From assembly GCF_016518545.1 (NCBI RefSeq), contig NZ_JACVTO010000004.1, positions 241,296 to 305,295 of the forward strand: a stretch of DNA of 64,000 nucleotides, in the 5' to 3' direction. The position numbers and the translations under genes are program-made. Shown one piece after another: positions 9,520-18,183 of the stretch. Source of the stretch: Pseudomonas sp. S30. Its GTDB lineage: Bacteria; Pseudomonadota; Gammaproteobacteria; Pseudomonadales; Pseudomonadaceae. Each line of letters starts with the position of its first letter. The stretch's first letter is position 1. The notes under the pieces were generated by a model. That model was not told the origin of the DNA and ran no database searches. It worked only from the letters and a program-made list of their open reading frames with translations.

Positions 9520-10017
9520 TCACGACCGGTCAGGCTGGTCCACCGGGATCCGCGTGACCGCTTTCACTTCGCGCAATGCCAGGCTGGACTGAATCGAGGC
9601 GATACCCGGCTGGCGGCGAAGTACCTCTTCGACGAATCGCCCATAGCTTTCCAGGTCGCTGGCCAACACGGTCAATACATAATCGGCCTCACCCGTGACC
9701 TTGTGGCACGACAGTACCTGGGGCAACTTCATGATGACCTGCTCGAAGTCATCCGGCGCGTTCGCCGAGTGATTTCCGAAGCGTACCTGAGCGAATGCCA
9801 TCACGTCATAGCCCAGCTTTCGTCGATCCAGGTTGGCCTGATAGTCCTTGATGACGCCCAGTTCTTCCATGCGTTTTCGCCGGCGCCAGCAGGGGGTGAC
9901 GGTCATCGACAGCCGTTCGCCCAGTGCAGCGCTGGAGAGCGTGCCGTCGTCTTGCAAGAGGCGCAGCAGGTCGAGGTCGACGGCGTCAAGTTGATCCAAA
10001 GCAAAGTCTTTGCCCAT
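9520..10017 (-). CDS. Lrp/AsnC-family transcriptional regulator
   Basis: A 165-residue leucine-responsive-type regulator. The N-terminal winged helix-turn-helix is visible from LDLLRLLQDDGTLSSAALGERLSMTVTPCWRR, followed by the linker RKMEELGVIKDY-like segment and a C-terminal RAM/AsnC ligand domain (VLSCHKVTGEADYVLTVLASDLESY). It is divergent from the deacetylase gene at 10143, with 125 bases between them, so it probably controls the deacetylase-permease-cyclodeaminase set in response to an amino acid such as ornithine or lysine. That ligand is inference. Confidence 0.9.
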   Translation of the reverse strand: MGKDFALDQLDAVDLDLLRLLQDDGTLSSAALGERLSMTVTPCWRRRKRMEELGVIKDYQANLDRRKLGYDVMAFAQVRFGNHSANAPDDFEQVIMKLPQVLSCHKVTGEADYVLTVLASDLESYGRFVEEVLRRQPGIASIQSSLALREVKAVTRIPVDQPDRS

Positions 10018-10142
10018 GTGTCAGCATTCCTGTGAATACCTTGCTCAAGGAGCGGGATTGCCTGAGCATATAGCAAAACATTTTCGGCGACATCGCGCGA
10101 AGATTGCTCATCCAATAATGGCCTGAGCAAAAGGATAGTCGC

Positions 10143-11174
10143 GTGCTGACAGTCTTCAGTGACAACCATCGATTGCACCATGGATGCGAGCTCAAGGACG
10201 GCGCCGTAACGCCATCGTTCGAGAATCCGCAGCGCGCCGATACCGTATTGGCACGCGTCAGGAGCGCCGGCCTGGGTGATGTGATCGGTGCGCAGGCGTT
10301 CGATCGTGCCTGCTATGTCGCCGCACACAGTGAGCGCTACGTGGCCTTTCTGGAGAACGCGTGGGCCGAGTGGACGGCAACCGGCAAGACCCATGATGCC
10401 TTGCCCCTGGTATGGCCGGTCCGTGACCTGGCCATCGACCGCGAGCCAGGCTTCATCGACGGCAAACTCGGCTTCTACGCCATGGACGCCGGTGCGCCGA
10501 TTACCGCGGGCACCTGGCAGGCCGTGCGCAGCAGTGCCGACGTGGCCTTGACCGCAATGCAGAGGGTGATCGACGGTGCGCCCAGTGCGTTCGCCCTTTG
10601 CCGTCCGCCGGGCCACCACGCGGCACGAGAATACATGGGTGGTTACTGCTACCTGAACAATGCGGCCATCGCCGCAGAACGCTGCCTGAGCCAGGGAGCT
10701 GAACGAGTGGCCGTGCTAGATGTGGATTTCCACCACGGCAATGGCACGCAGAACATTTTCTACGACCGCCCGGACGTGTTCTTCGCCTCGATCCACGGCG
10801 ACCCCCATGTGTCCTACCCGTACTTCTCGGGTTTCGAACACGAGCGGGGGGCGGGAGCCGGGGAGGGCTTCACCCTGAACTACCCCCTGGCCAGGGGCAC
10901 CGTCTGGACCGGCTATCGGCAGGCGCTGAGTGACGCCCTGGGCCGAATCGTCGCCTACAAGCCCGACTTCCTGGTGGTCTCGCTGGGCGTCGACACCTTC
11001 GAGGGCGACCCCATCAGCCATTTCAAACTGACCAGCGACGACTTCCTGCGCCTGGGCGCGGACATCGCCGGCGCTGGCATCGCGACGCTGTTCGTGATGG
11101 AAGGCGGCTACATGGTCGATGAGATCGGCATCAACGCCGTGAATACCCTGCAAGGGTTCGAAGGCGGGCGCTGA
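10143..11174 (+). CDS. Acetylpolyamine amidohydrolase (histone-deacetylase family)
   Basis: Zinc-dependent deacetylase of the arginase/deacetylase fold, 343 residues. Signature blocks are CRPPGHHAAREYMGGYCYLNNAAIAAE (twin catalytic His and the entry loop), VLDVDFHHGNGTQNIFYD (metal-ligand Asp and His) and LGVDTFEGDPISHF (second metal Asp). The N-terminus FSDNHRLHHG is the pattern of bacterial acetylpolyamine amidohydrolases, which release acetate from N-acetyl putrescine, cadaverine or related amines. The following permease and ornithine cyclodeaminase support a role in polyamine or diamine catabolism. The substrate itself is inferred. Confidence 0.87.
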   Translation: MLTVFSDNHRLHHGCELKDGAVTPSFENPQRADTVLARVRSAGLGDVIGAQAFDRACYVAAHSERYVAFLENAWAEWTATGKTHDALPLVWPVRDLAIDREPGFIDGKLGFYAMDAGAPITAGTWQAVRSSADVALTAMQRVIDGAPSAFALCRPPGHHAAREYMGGYCYLNNAAIAAERCLSQGAERVAVLDVDFHHGNGTQNIFYDRPDVFFASIHGDPHVSYPYFSGFEHERGAGAGEGFTLNYPLARGTVWTGYRQALSDALGRIVAYKPDFLVVSLGVDTFEGDPISHFKLTSDDFLRLGADIAGAGIATLFVMEGGYMVDEIGINAVNTLQGFEGGR

Positions 11175-11266
11175 GCGCCATGACCTGCCCCCCGCACGCT
11201 CGGCCTTGTGGACGACACCGGGCCGGCCACGGGCGTTGACACTCAGACAATAACAAGAGGTCGCCC

Positions 11267-12679
11267 ATGAAACCTTTATCCGCAAGCCTCGATGAGCGTT
11301 GCACTGGAGCACCGCCCAGTGATGGCCATCTCAAACGCACGCTGGAAAACCGCCACATCCAATTGATCTCTATCGGTGGCGCGATCGGTACGGGTCTGTT
11401 CATGGGGTCCGGCAAAGTCATTGCGCTGTCGGGCACCTCCATCTTGCTGGTCTACGCCATTCTCGGGTTTTTCCTGTTTTTCGTGATGCGGGCCATGGGT
11501 GAGTTGCTGCTCTGCGACCTGCGTTTCAAATCCTTCGCGGATATCGTTGCTCATTACCTGGGCCCGCGTGCGGGTTTCGTCCTGAGCTGGTCCTACTGGC
11601 TGAGCTGGAGCGTTGCGGTAGTAGGGGATGTCGTGGTGGTAGCAGGGTTCTTCCAGTACTGGTTTCCTGATGTGCCCGCCTGGATGCCTGCTTTTCTCAC
11701 CCTCTTCGTCCTGCTGGGGTTGAACATGCTGGCGGTGCGGATCTTCGGCGAAGTCGAGTTCTGGTTCGGCATCATCAAGATCGTCGCCATTGTCCTGTTG
11801 ATTCTGACTGCCACCGTGATGATCGCGACGTCCTACACCTCGCCCAATGGCGTGGTGGCGTCGCTGTCCAATGTGGTGGCGCCCGGGGTGATTTTCCCCC
11901 ACGGTATCAGCGGCTTCTTCGCCGGTTTTCAGATCGCCGTGTTTTCCTTCGCCGGTACCGAGTTGATCGGTACCACAGCTGCTGAGGCAAAAAATCCGCA
12001 ACGCACTTTGCCCAAGGCGATCAACACGATCCCCTTGAGGATTCTGCTGTTCTACATCCTCGCCTTGGTGTGCATCATCAGCGTGGTGTCCTGGAGCCAG
12101 GTCCCTGCCGACCGAAGCCCCTTCGTCGAACTGTTCCTGCTGGCGGGCTTTCCCGCCGCGGCTGGGATGATCAACTTCGTGGTGCTAACGTCTGCCGCCT
12201 CTTCGGCCAACAGTGGCGTCTATTCAGGTTGCCGGATGCTGTTCGGCCTGGCTGAACGGCGTCACGCTCCAGCAATTCTGGCAAGGCTTTCAGTGTTGAG
12301 CGTGCCCGTCCACAGCCTGCTGTTTTCGGCGGCGTGCATGCTGACGGGGCTGACACTGCTGTTCATCATTCCTGAGGTGATGACGGTGTTCACGCTGATC
12401 TCCACCGTGTCGGCGATCCTGGTGATCTTCACCTGGTCAATGATTCTCGCGGCATACATTGCGTACCGTAAACGCAACCCAGCGGCCCACTCGACCTCGA
12501 CCTTCAAGTCGCCTGGCGGCGTGCCCATGGCGCTCGTCACGCTTACCTTCCTGGCTTTCGTGCTGGTCCTGCTGGCCCTCGAACCCGATACACGCATGGC
12601 GCTCTGTGCGATGCCGGCCTGGTTCATCTTCCTGTTGCTCGTCTATGGCCGGCGCAACGCTGCCGCCAATCCATCCTGA
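11267..12679 (+). CDS. APC-family amino acid permease
   Basis: Integral membrane transporter of 470 residues with about twelve hydrophobic helices. The first helix has the signature ISIGGAIGTGLFMGSGKVI, and helix 6 contains FQIAVFSFAGTELIGTTAAEAKNP; both are hallmarks of the amino-acid transporter family that includes CycA, AnsP, ProY and GabP. It is 92 bases downstream of the deacetylase and 12 bases before the cyclodeaminase, so it probably imports a substrate or product of that pathway, perhaps an amino acid such as ornithine. Specificity cannot be read from sequence. Confidence 0.88.
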   Translation: MKPLSASLDERCTGAPPSDGHLKRTLENRHIQLISIGGAIGTGLFMGSGKVIALSGTSILLVYAILGFFLFFVMRAMGELLLCDLRFKSFADIVAHYLGPRAGFVLSWSYWLSWSVAVVGDVVVVAGFFQYWFPDVPAWMPAFLTLFVLLGLNMLAVRIFGEVEFWFGIIKIVAIVLLILTATVMIATSYTSPNGVVASLSNVVAPGVIFPHGISGFFAGFQIAVFSFAGTELIGTTAAEAKNPQRTLPKAINTIPLRILLFYILALVCIISVVSWSQVPADRSPFVELFLLAGFPAAAGMINFVVLTSAASSANSGVYSGCRMLFGLAERRHAPAILARLSVLSVPVHSLLFSAACMLTGLTLLFIIPEVMTVFTLISTVSAILVIFTWSMILAAYIAYRKRNPAAHSTSTFKSPGGVPMALVTLTFLAFVLVLLALEPDTRMALCAMPAWFIFLLLVYGRRNAAANPS

Positions 12680-12691
12680 GAGGAACTGTTC

Positions 12692-13756
12692 ATGACGCGT
12701 TTCGTAGACGTCCCCACCATGTCTCGCCTGGTCGATCACATCGGCATCTCACGCTTCATCGGCGAGCTTGCCGACACGATTCGCGAGGATTTCATCAACT
12801 GGCCAGACTTCGACAAGTCAGCTCGGGTGGCCAACCATTCCGACATCGGTGTGATCGAGCTGATGCCAGTGTCCAGCGCCCAGCGCTATGCGTTCAAATA
12901 TGTCAATGGCCACCCCAAGAATACCCAGCGTGGCCTGTACACAGTGATGGCATTCGGCGTTCTAGCCGACGTCGAGACAGGCTATCCCGTGCTGCTGTCC
13001 GAGTTGACTGTGGCGACGGCGCTGCGCACCTGTGCAACATCATTGATGGCCGCACGTGCACTCGCCCGACCGGATTCGCGGCGCATGGCGTTGATTGGTA
13101 ATGGTGCACAAAGTGAGTTCCAGGCGTTGGCTTTTCACTATCACTTGGGCATCGAAGAGGTCGTGGTCTACGACGTCGACCCCCTGGCTACCGAGAAATT
13201 CATCCGTAACATGGCTGCGCACTCGTCTCTGAAGGTGCGCCGGGCCGCATCGACAGCTGAGGCCGTGAAGGGCGTCGATATCGTCACCACCGTAACGGCA
13301 GACAAGGCCCTGGCGACCATCCTCACGCCAGAGATGGTCGAGCCGGGCATGCACATCAATGCTGTGGGCGGTGACTGCCCCGGCAAGACCGAACTGCATG
13401 CCGACGTCCTGCGCGCGGGCAAGGTGTTCGTCGAGTATGAACCGCAGACGCGTATCGAAGGCGACATCCAGCAAATGCCCGCCGATTTCCCGGTCGTCGA
13501 CCTTTGGCGGGTGCTCGCTGGACAGATGGTCGGCCGAGAAAATCGCGAGCAGCTCACCATCTTCGACTCGGTCGGCTTTGCCCTGGAAGATTACTCGGTG
13601 CTGCGCTACGTCAACTCCCAAGCCGAAGCCGGCAATCTTGGGGTCGGGATCGAGCTGGTGCCCTGGGGTGAACAGGACGATGACGACGATCCCAAGGACC
13701 TATTCAGGCATACCCGCTCTGGGACAGCACGCAAGTCATTGCGCCGCATCGCTTGA
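12692..13756 (+). CDS. ocd: Ornithine cyclodeaminase
   Basis: NAD-dependent enzyme converting ornithine to proline and ammonia, of the OCD/mu-crystallin family. The 354-residue length is usual. Lys69 lies in the substrate region AFKYVNGHPKN, and the Rossmann motif GNGAQSE is at 136-142. The segment GMHINAVGGDCPGKTEL and the C-terminal FDSVGFALEDYSVLRY are family features. It ends the polyamine/ornithine cluster and is followed by a strong terminator hairpin. Its close relatives include other amino-acid cyclodeaminases, so ornithine is the likely rather than the proven substrate. Confidence 0.88.
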   Translation: MTRFVDVPTMSRLVDHIGISRFIGELADTIREDFINWPDFDKSARVANHSDIGVIELMPVSSAQRYAFKYVNGHPKNTQRGLYTVMAFGVLADVETGYPVLLSELTVATALRTCATSLMAARALARPDSRRMALIGNGAQSEFQALAFHYHLGIEEVVVYDVDPLATEKFIRNMAAHSSLKVRRAASTAEAVKGVDIVTTVTADKALATILTPEMVEPGMHINAVGGDCPGKTELHADVLRAGKVFVEYEPQTRIEGDIQQMPADFPVVDLWRVLAGQMVGRENREQLTIFDSVGFALEDYSVLRYVNSQAEAGNLGVGIELVPWGEQDDDDDPKDLFRHTRSGTARKSLRRIA

Positions 13757-13803
13757 CCGATTGTCGTCTTGCCGTGACACAAGCGGGCAGCGCGCACCAA
13801 TCC

Positions 13804-13841
13804 AAGTCTGAGAGCGCTGCTTCACGCAGCGCTTCAGACTT
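13804..13841. terminator. Bidirectional terminator hairpin between ocd and the OprD gene
   Basis: Arms AAGTCTGAGAGCGCTGC and GCAGCGCTTCAGACTT pair around the loop TTCAC, with one bulged G. It lies between two convergent genes and can serve both. Confidence 0.8.
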
Positions 13842-13889
13842 GTAGACGTGCAGACGATCTGGCCCTGGGGCACCAGCGCGTCAACCAAG

Positions 13890-15236
13890 CTACTTCAGAA
13901 AGCTCAGATCCAGCGGGTAGTCGAGAATGATCCGGGTCTGGTCCAGGTCGTTGGCGATCATTCCATAATCCCCGCCGGTGCGCATGGAGGCCTGCAGCAG
14001 CCGCAGCGTCAGGTTCTTCAGCGGCCCCGACTGCACCACATACTTCACCCACAGGTCGCGTTCCCACTGCGATCCGTCGCTGACCGCCTGGTAGCGCGAG
14101 TACGCGCCGCCTGCATGGCGACCATCGATGTCGGTACCGCGGATGTAGCGCGCCGTGAAGCTCAGCCCTGGTACGCCGAACACGGCCGCATCCAGATCAT
14201 AGCGGGCGCTCCAGCTGCGTTCGTTGGGGCTGTTGAAATCGCTGGCCTGGGAGGCGGCGTCAAGCTCGATATCGAAGCTGTTCCACACGTAGTCGAACGG
14301 CTGGTCACCGTCGATGCGTGTGTAGGCGACTTCGAACTTGTGCCCGGCCAGGGCATAGCCCACCCGTGTACTCCAGGCATCGTTGCGAATATCGCCAAGC
14401 AGTGCGTTACCGGCGTCGCGAGTGCGGTAGTAGTTGACGCCGGTGTTGAGCACGCCGCCAACCTGCAACGGCTGGCGGTATTCGATGGAAGCGAACTGCT
14501 GGTGCCAGATATCGTCCAGCTCCGAGCCATACAGCTTGATCTTCACGTTGTCGAAGCCGGAGTAGATACCACCGTAGTAACTGACGAAGTCGCTGTCGGC
14601 CCGACGTCCGGCATAGACCGTGCCCAACTGGCCGCCGTGATGGGTTTCGGCGCGGTCGCTGCTGGAGGTGAAACGCCCACCGTTCAGGGTCAGGCCGTTG
14701 AAGCTGCGATCGGTGAAGTTCCAGCCCCTGAGTGTCTGGGGCAACAGGCGGATATCGCCGTACTTAAGCACGGGCGAGTCGGGGAACAGATCGCCATAGG
14801 CCAGTTCGGTGCTGCCGATGCGCATTTTCAGCGAGCCGCCGGCCTTGGAAAACTCGCTTTTCGGTTTACCCTCGTTGTCGCGCGCGACGATACCGCCATT
14901 GCCGACGCCGTCACCGACCCGGCCCTGGCCGCCATCGAGCTTCAGCGCTCCCATGTAATGCAGGTCGAGGCCGAAACCGACCAGGCCTTGAGTGAAGCCG
15001 GAGTTGAACTTGGCGAGCACGCCCTGGGCCCATTCCTGGCGATAGCTTTGCCGCTCGCCCGCAGGGTTCAGGTAACTGCCATTACGGTTGTCGGCATTCC
15101 AGTAGAAGTTGCGTAAACCGACCGTGGTCTGGCTGTCTTCGAAGAAGCCAGCGCTGGTCTCGGCCGCGTGAACGAGCGACCCATACAGGCAGGCACTCGC
15201 ACCTGCCAGCCCCAATGTAAAAAACGTGCGCAGCAT
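13890..15236 (-). CDS. OprD-family outer membrane porin
   Basis: Substrate-selective outer-membrane channel of 448 residues. A signal peptide spans about residues 1-25 (MLRTFFTLGLAGASACLYGSLVHA). Next comes the OprD-type opening GFFEDSQTTVGLRNFYWNADNR, many alternating aromatic beta strands, and the end IANDLDQTRIILDYPLDLSFLK, whose terminal residues fit this porin family. The start at 15236 has GGGAG upstream. It is the last gene on the strand of the transporter/aldolase operon but is separated from it by about 210 bases with a REP element, so it may be independently transcribed. It plausibly admits the same unknown carboxylate. Confidence 0.9.
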   Translation of the reverse strand: MLRTFFTLGLAGASACLYGSLVHAAETSAGFFEDSQTTVGLRNFYWNADNRNGSYLNPAGERQSYRQEWAQGVLAKFNSGFTQGLVGFGLDLHYMGALKLDGGQGRVGDGVGNGGIVARDNEGKPKSEFSKAGGSLKMRIGSTELAYGDLFPDSPVLKYGDIRLLPQTLRGWNFTDRSFNGLTLNGGRFTSSSDRAETHHGGQLGTVYAGRRADSDFVSYYGGIYSGFDNVKIKLYGSELDDIWHQQFASIEYRQPLQVGGVLNTGVNYYRTRDAGNALLGDIRNDAWSTRVGYALAGHKFEVAYTRIDGDQPFDYVWNSFDIELDAASQASDFNSPNERSWSARYDLDAAVFGVPGLSFTARYIRGTDIDGRHAGGAYSRYQAVSDGSQWERDLWVKYVVQSGPLKNLTLRLLQASMRTGGDYGMIANDLDQTRIILDYPLDLSFLK

Positions 15237-15393
15237 GGACACTCCCTTATTGCCAGGTTCAAGAATGGCAGCGTGAAGATTTATTGTTATTGGCCCTGGG
15301 CCTTCGAGCGGGCAGCCGGGGGCATCACCGCTGACTCGTGGTTGAGGCAAGTTGCGGTTTTTTATTGTGGTGTCGCTTGCAGGACCCGGATTT

Positions 15394-15434
15394 CGCCTGT
15401 CGCCGGCAAGCCGGCTCCTGTGCAGAGCCGGGTT
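15394..15434. repeat. REP-like palindromic element
   Basis: The sequence around CGCCGGCAAGCCGGCTCCTG has the short GCCGGCAAGCCGGC palindrome followed by CTCCTGTG, as in the abundant intergenic REP sequences of the P. putida group. It sits between the second deacetylase and the porin. Confidence 0.6.
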
Positions 15435-15448
15435 GCCAGCAATCGCTG

Positions 15449-16465
15449 CTACTCGGTCAGGCCGGCGAAGAAGCGTGTGGCGTTTTCATCGAGGGTGGCG
15501 ATGTCGTAACCGCCTTCCTGGACCACCACGCAGGGCAAACCCAGCGCCTTGATCCGCTGTCCGAGACGGTGGAAACCTTCGTGGCTGACGGCCACCTTGG
15601 ACTGCGGATCGTTCTCGTAGATGTCGAAACCCAGCGACAGCACCAACACCTCTGGGGCGAAGGCACGCAGCGCTGCTGCAGCCTTGTCCATGCAGGCGAA
15701 GAAGTCCGCCTCGCTGGCTCCATGGGCCATCGGCAGGTTGAGGTTGAAGCCGGCGCCGGCACCGGTCCCGGTCTCGTCGTCGAAACCGGCGACCACCGGA
15801 TAGAAGTTGGTCGGGTCACCATGGATAGACACGTACAGCACGTCGTCACGGTCATAGAAGATTTCCTGTATGCCCTGGCCGTGGTGCATGTCGGTGTCCA
15901 GCACCGCGACCTTGGCGAATCTGCCCCGCAGCACCTGCGCGGCGATGGCGGCGTTGTTCAGGAAGCAGAACCCGCCGGCGGCTTCAGCCCGGGCATGGTG
16001 CCCCGGTGGCCGGCACAGGGCATAGGCGAGCGAATCGCCCTGGATCACTGCATGGGCCGCAGCCACCGCGCTTTGCGCCGACCAGTAGGCGGCCTGCCAG
16101 GTGTGCTCGCCGATCGGGCAACTGCCGTCGGCCAAATAGCGTGCGGTCTTGCCCAGGATACCGCGCAGCGGGTTGTTTTCGCGGATGAAGATGTTCGACA
16201 TGACCTCATCGCCCCAGTCTTCCGGCACGTCATGCCACTGCTGGTAGGCGCTGCCCAGATACTCCAGGTACGCCGGGCCATGCACTGCCGCCAACGGCGC
16301 CAGGCCATGGTCGGCAGGCTCGTGCAGCGGGTAGCCGAGTTTCTCGACGGCGGCCAGGAGGGGATCGATGCGCGCTGGCAACTCCTGGGGTTGGCGCATC
16401 TGGCCGCGGGACAGATATGAGCGGGGGTGGTGCAGGCGTTGCGCCGGGTGGAAAAACGTTTTCAT
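15449..16465 (-). CDS. Second acetylpolyamine amidohydrolase-like deacetylase (histone-deacetylase family)
   Basis: Zinc deacetylase of 338 residues, paralogous to the one at 10143. Catalytic blocks: CRPPGHHARAEAAGGFCFLNNAAIA, VLDTDMHHGQGIQEIFYD and LGFDIYENDPQSKV. The N-terminus (FHPAQRLHHPRSYLSRGQ) resembles bacterial class II-like deacetylases. It lies 27 bases downstream of the 2-hydroxyacid dehydrogenase gene in a catabolic operon with an aldolase and a transporter, so it may remove an acyl group from the imported compound. The substrate is unknown; the context differs from the ornithine-linked paralogue. Confidence 0.87.
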   Translation of the reverse strand: MKTFFHPAQRLHHPRSYLSRGQMRQPQELPARIDPLLAAVEKLGYPLHEPADHGLAPLAAVHGPAYLEYLGSAYQQWHDVPEDWGDEVMSNIFIRENNPLRGILGKTARYLADGSCPIGEHTWQAAYWSAQSAVAAAHAVIQGDSLAYALCRPPGHHARAEAAGGFCFLNNAAIAAQVLRGRFAKVAVLDTDMHHGQGIQEIFYDRDDVLYVSIHGDPTNFYPVVAGFDDETGTGAGAGFNLNLPMAHGASEADFFACMDKAAAALRAFAPEVLVLSLGFDIYENDPQSKVAVSHEGFHRLGQRIKALGLPCVVVQEGGYDIATLDENATRFFAGLTE

Positions 16466-16492
16466 CTCGAAGACCTCATCTTACGCATGCGA

Positions 16493-17425
16493 TCAATAGC
16501 CCAGTTCGGGGTCGACCCGATTGTTCAACTCAAGCCCCGCGGCCAGGCGCGACACGTTGTCGGCCACCTGCTGGGCGATGCATCGGTCGGACGCAGCCGA
16601 GGCCATGTGCGGCGTCACCCAGACCCCGGGCGTGTGCCACAGCGGCGAGTCGGCGGGCAGGGGCTCGCGCTCGAAGACGTCGAGCAAGGCCCCGCGCAGT
16701 CGCCCGCTGGCCAGGGCCTGGCGCAGGTCGTCGGCCTCCAGGTGCTGACCGCGGCCGCAGTTGATCAAACCGCTGCCCTTGGCCATGTGCCGGAACACCG
16801 CCTGGCTCAACACGCCACGGGTGCTGGCGGTGAGCGGCAGCAGGTTGACCAGCACATCCACCCCGGTGAGGAAATCCTGCAGCTCAGGTGCACCTGCAAA
16901 GGTGCTGATGCCATGGACGTGCCTTGGACTGCGAGCCCAGCCACGTACCTGGTAACCGGCCGCCGCCAGGCGCTGCGCCACGGGTGCGCCAATCGCGCCC
17001 AGGCCCATCACGCCGACCTTGTAATCCTGCGCCTTGCGCTGTACCGGCCGCTGCCAGTGCTGCCTGGGGTTATTGGCGATGACCTGGTCGAAACCGCGGT
17101 GAAAGTGCAGTACGCCCCAATGCACGTATTCGCTCATGCCCTGGGTGTGGTCTGGGTCGACCACCCGGCATACCGGCACGGACGCATCACGTGAGCGGTC
17201 CTGGGCCAGGTGATCGACCCCCGAGCCGATCGAGTGCACCAGGCGCAGCCTGGGTAAGGCGCCGAGACTGCCTTCGGGCGGAAACCAGCACACCGCCACC
17301 TCTGCCAGCTGCGCCTGGGCATCGTTGGGGCGCATGACCTCCAGATGCGGAGCGTGTTCGGCGAACAATGCGATCAACCAGTCGGTGAGGGTGGGGTCCT
17401 GGCAAAGCACTAGGATTTTGCTCAT
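16493..17425 (-). CDS. D-isomer-specific 2-hydroxyacid dehydrogenase (GhrA-like)
   Basis: NAD(P)H-dependent reductase of 310 residues. The coenzyme domain shows GVMGLGAIGAPVAQRLAAAGY (GxGxxG). Catalytic residues are suggested by LINCGRGQHL (Arg region), the acidic stretch of ALLDVFEREPLP and VTPHMASAA (His). Length and motifs fit the glyoxylate/hydroxypyruvate reductase A group. The start at 17425 lies two bases beyond the aldolase stop, indicating one transcript. In the operon it could reduce a 2-oxo-acid released by the aldolase; the actual substrate is unknown. Confidence 0.86.
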   Translation of the reverse strand: MSKILVLCQDPTLTDWLIALFAEHAPHLEVMRPNDAQAQLAEVAVCWFPPEGSLGALPRLRLVHSIGSGVDHLAQDRSRDASVPVCRVVDPDHTQGMSEYVHWGVLHFHRGFDQVIANNPRQHWQRPVQRKAQDYKVGVMGLGAIGAPVAQRLAAAGYQVRGWARSPRHVHGISTFAGAPELQDFLTGVDVLVNLLPLTASTRGVLSQAVFRHMAKGSGLINCGRGQHLEADDLRQALASGRLRGALLDVFEREPLPADSPLWHTPGVWVTPHMASAASDRCIAQQVADNVSRLAAGLELNNRVDPELGY

Positions 17426-17427
17426 CG

Positions 17428-18183
17428 TCAGCTGCACCACTCGTGTCGTTGTTCGTCGATCAGACTGAGCGCGGCCTGCCAGGCCATGTCGATGATGCCG
17501 TCGATCCCATCGCGTCCAAACTGCTCGGCGGTGTGGCGGCACACCGCTTCACTGGGAAGGTTCAGCGCGACGCCGGCCGACAGCGCCTGGACCTGCGCCT
17601 GGCAGGCCCGTTCGAGGAAGTAGATCTCGTGGAAAGCCGCCGCCACGCTGGCACCGGCGGCCAGCAGGCCGTGATTGCGCAGAATCATCGCCTTGTGCGG
17701 GCCAAGGTCGGCGACCAGGCGCTCACGCTCCTCCAGCGACAGGGCAATGCCTTCGTAGGTGTGGTAGGCCAGGTTGCCGTAGAACTTCAGCGCGTGCTGG
17801 GTCAGCGGAAGCAGCCCGTCACGCTGCGCGGCCACTGCCATGCCAGCGGCGGTGTGGGTGTGGATGATGCAGTGCAGGTCCGGGCGCGCGTTGTGGATCG
17901 CCGAGTGGATGACGAACCCGGCTGCATTGACCTTGCCGGCCTTGTAGTGGCTGTCGACCACGGTGCCATCCAGGTCGATCAGCACCAGGTCACTGGCGCG
18001 CATCTTTTCGAATGCCACGCCGTAGCGGTTGATCAGGAAGTGCCGAGCGGGGCCCGGCACCCTCAGGGTGATGTGCGTATCGATCAGGTCGGTCATGCGG
18101 TAGTAGGCGATCAGACGATACAGCGCGGCGAGTTCGCAGCGCGCATGCCATTCGAGGTCCGACATGCTCATGGGCTTGCTCAT
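17428..18183 (-). CDS. Class II aldolase/adducin-family protein
   Basis: A 251-residue member of the fuculose-phosphate aldolase / adducin-head family, metal-dependent sugar aldolases or epimerases. Visible features are IDTHITLRVPG near the N-terminus, the metal-binding CIIHTHTAAGMAVAAQ (two His) and ILRNHGLLAAGASV (third His). The start overlaps the MHS transporter stop by one base, so the two are translationally coupled. Substrate unknown; the neighbours suggest a hydroxy- or keto-acid pathway. Confidence 0.88.
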   Translation of the reverse strand: MSKPMSMSDLEWHARCELAALYRLIAYYRMTDLIDTHITLRVPGPARHFLINRYGVAFEKMRASDLVLIDLDGTVVDSHYKAGKVNAAGFVIHSAIHNARPDLHCIIHTHTAAGMAVAAQRDGLLPLTQHALKFYGNLAYHTYEGIALSLEERERLVADLGPHKAMILRNHGLLAAGASVAAAFHEIYFLERACQAQVQALSAGVALNLPSEAVCRHTAEQFGRDGIDGIIDMAWQAALSLIDEQRHEWCS

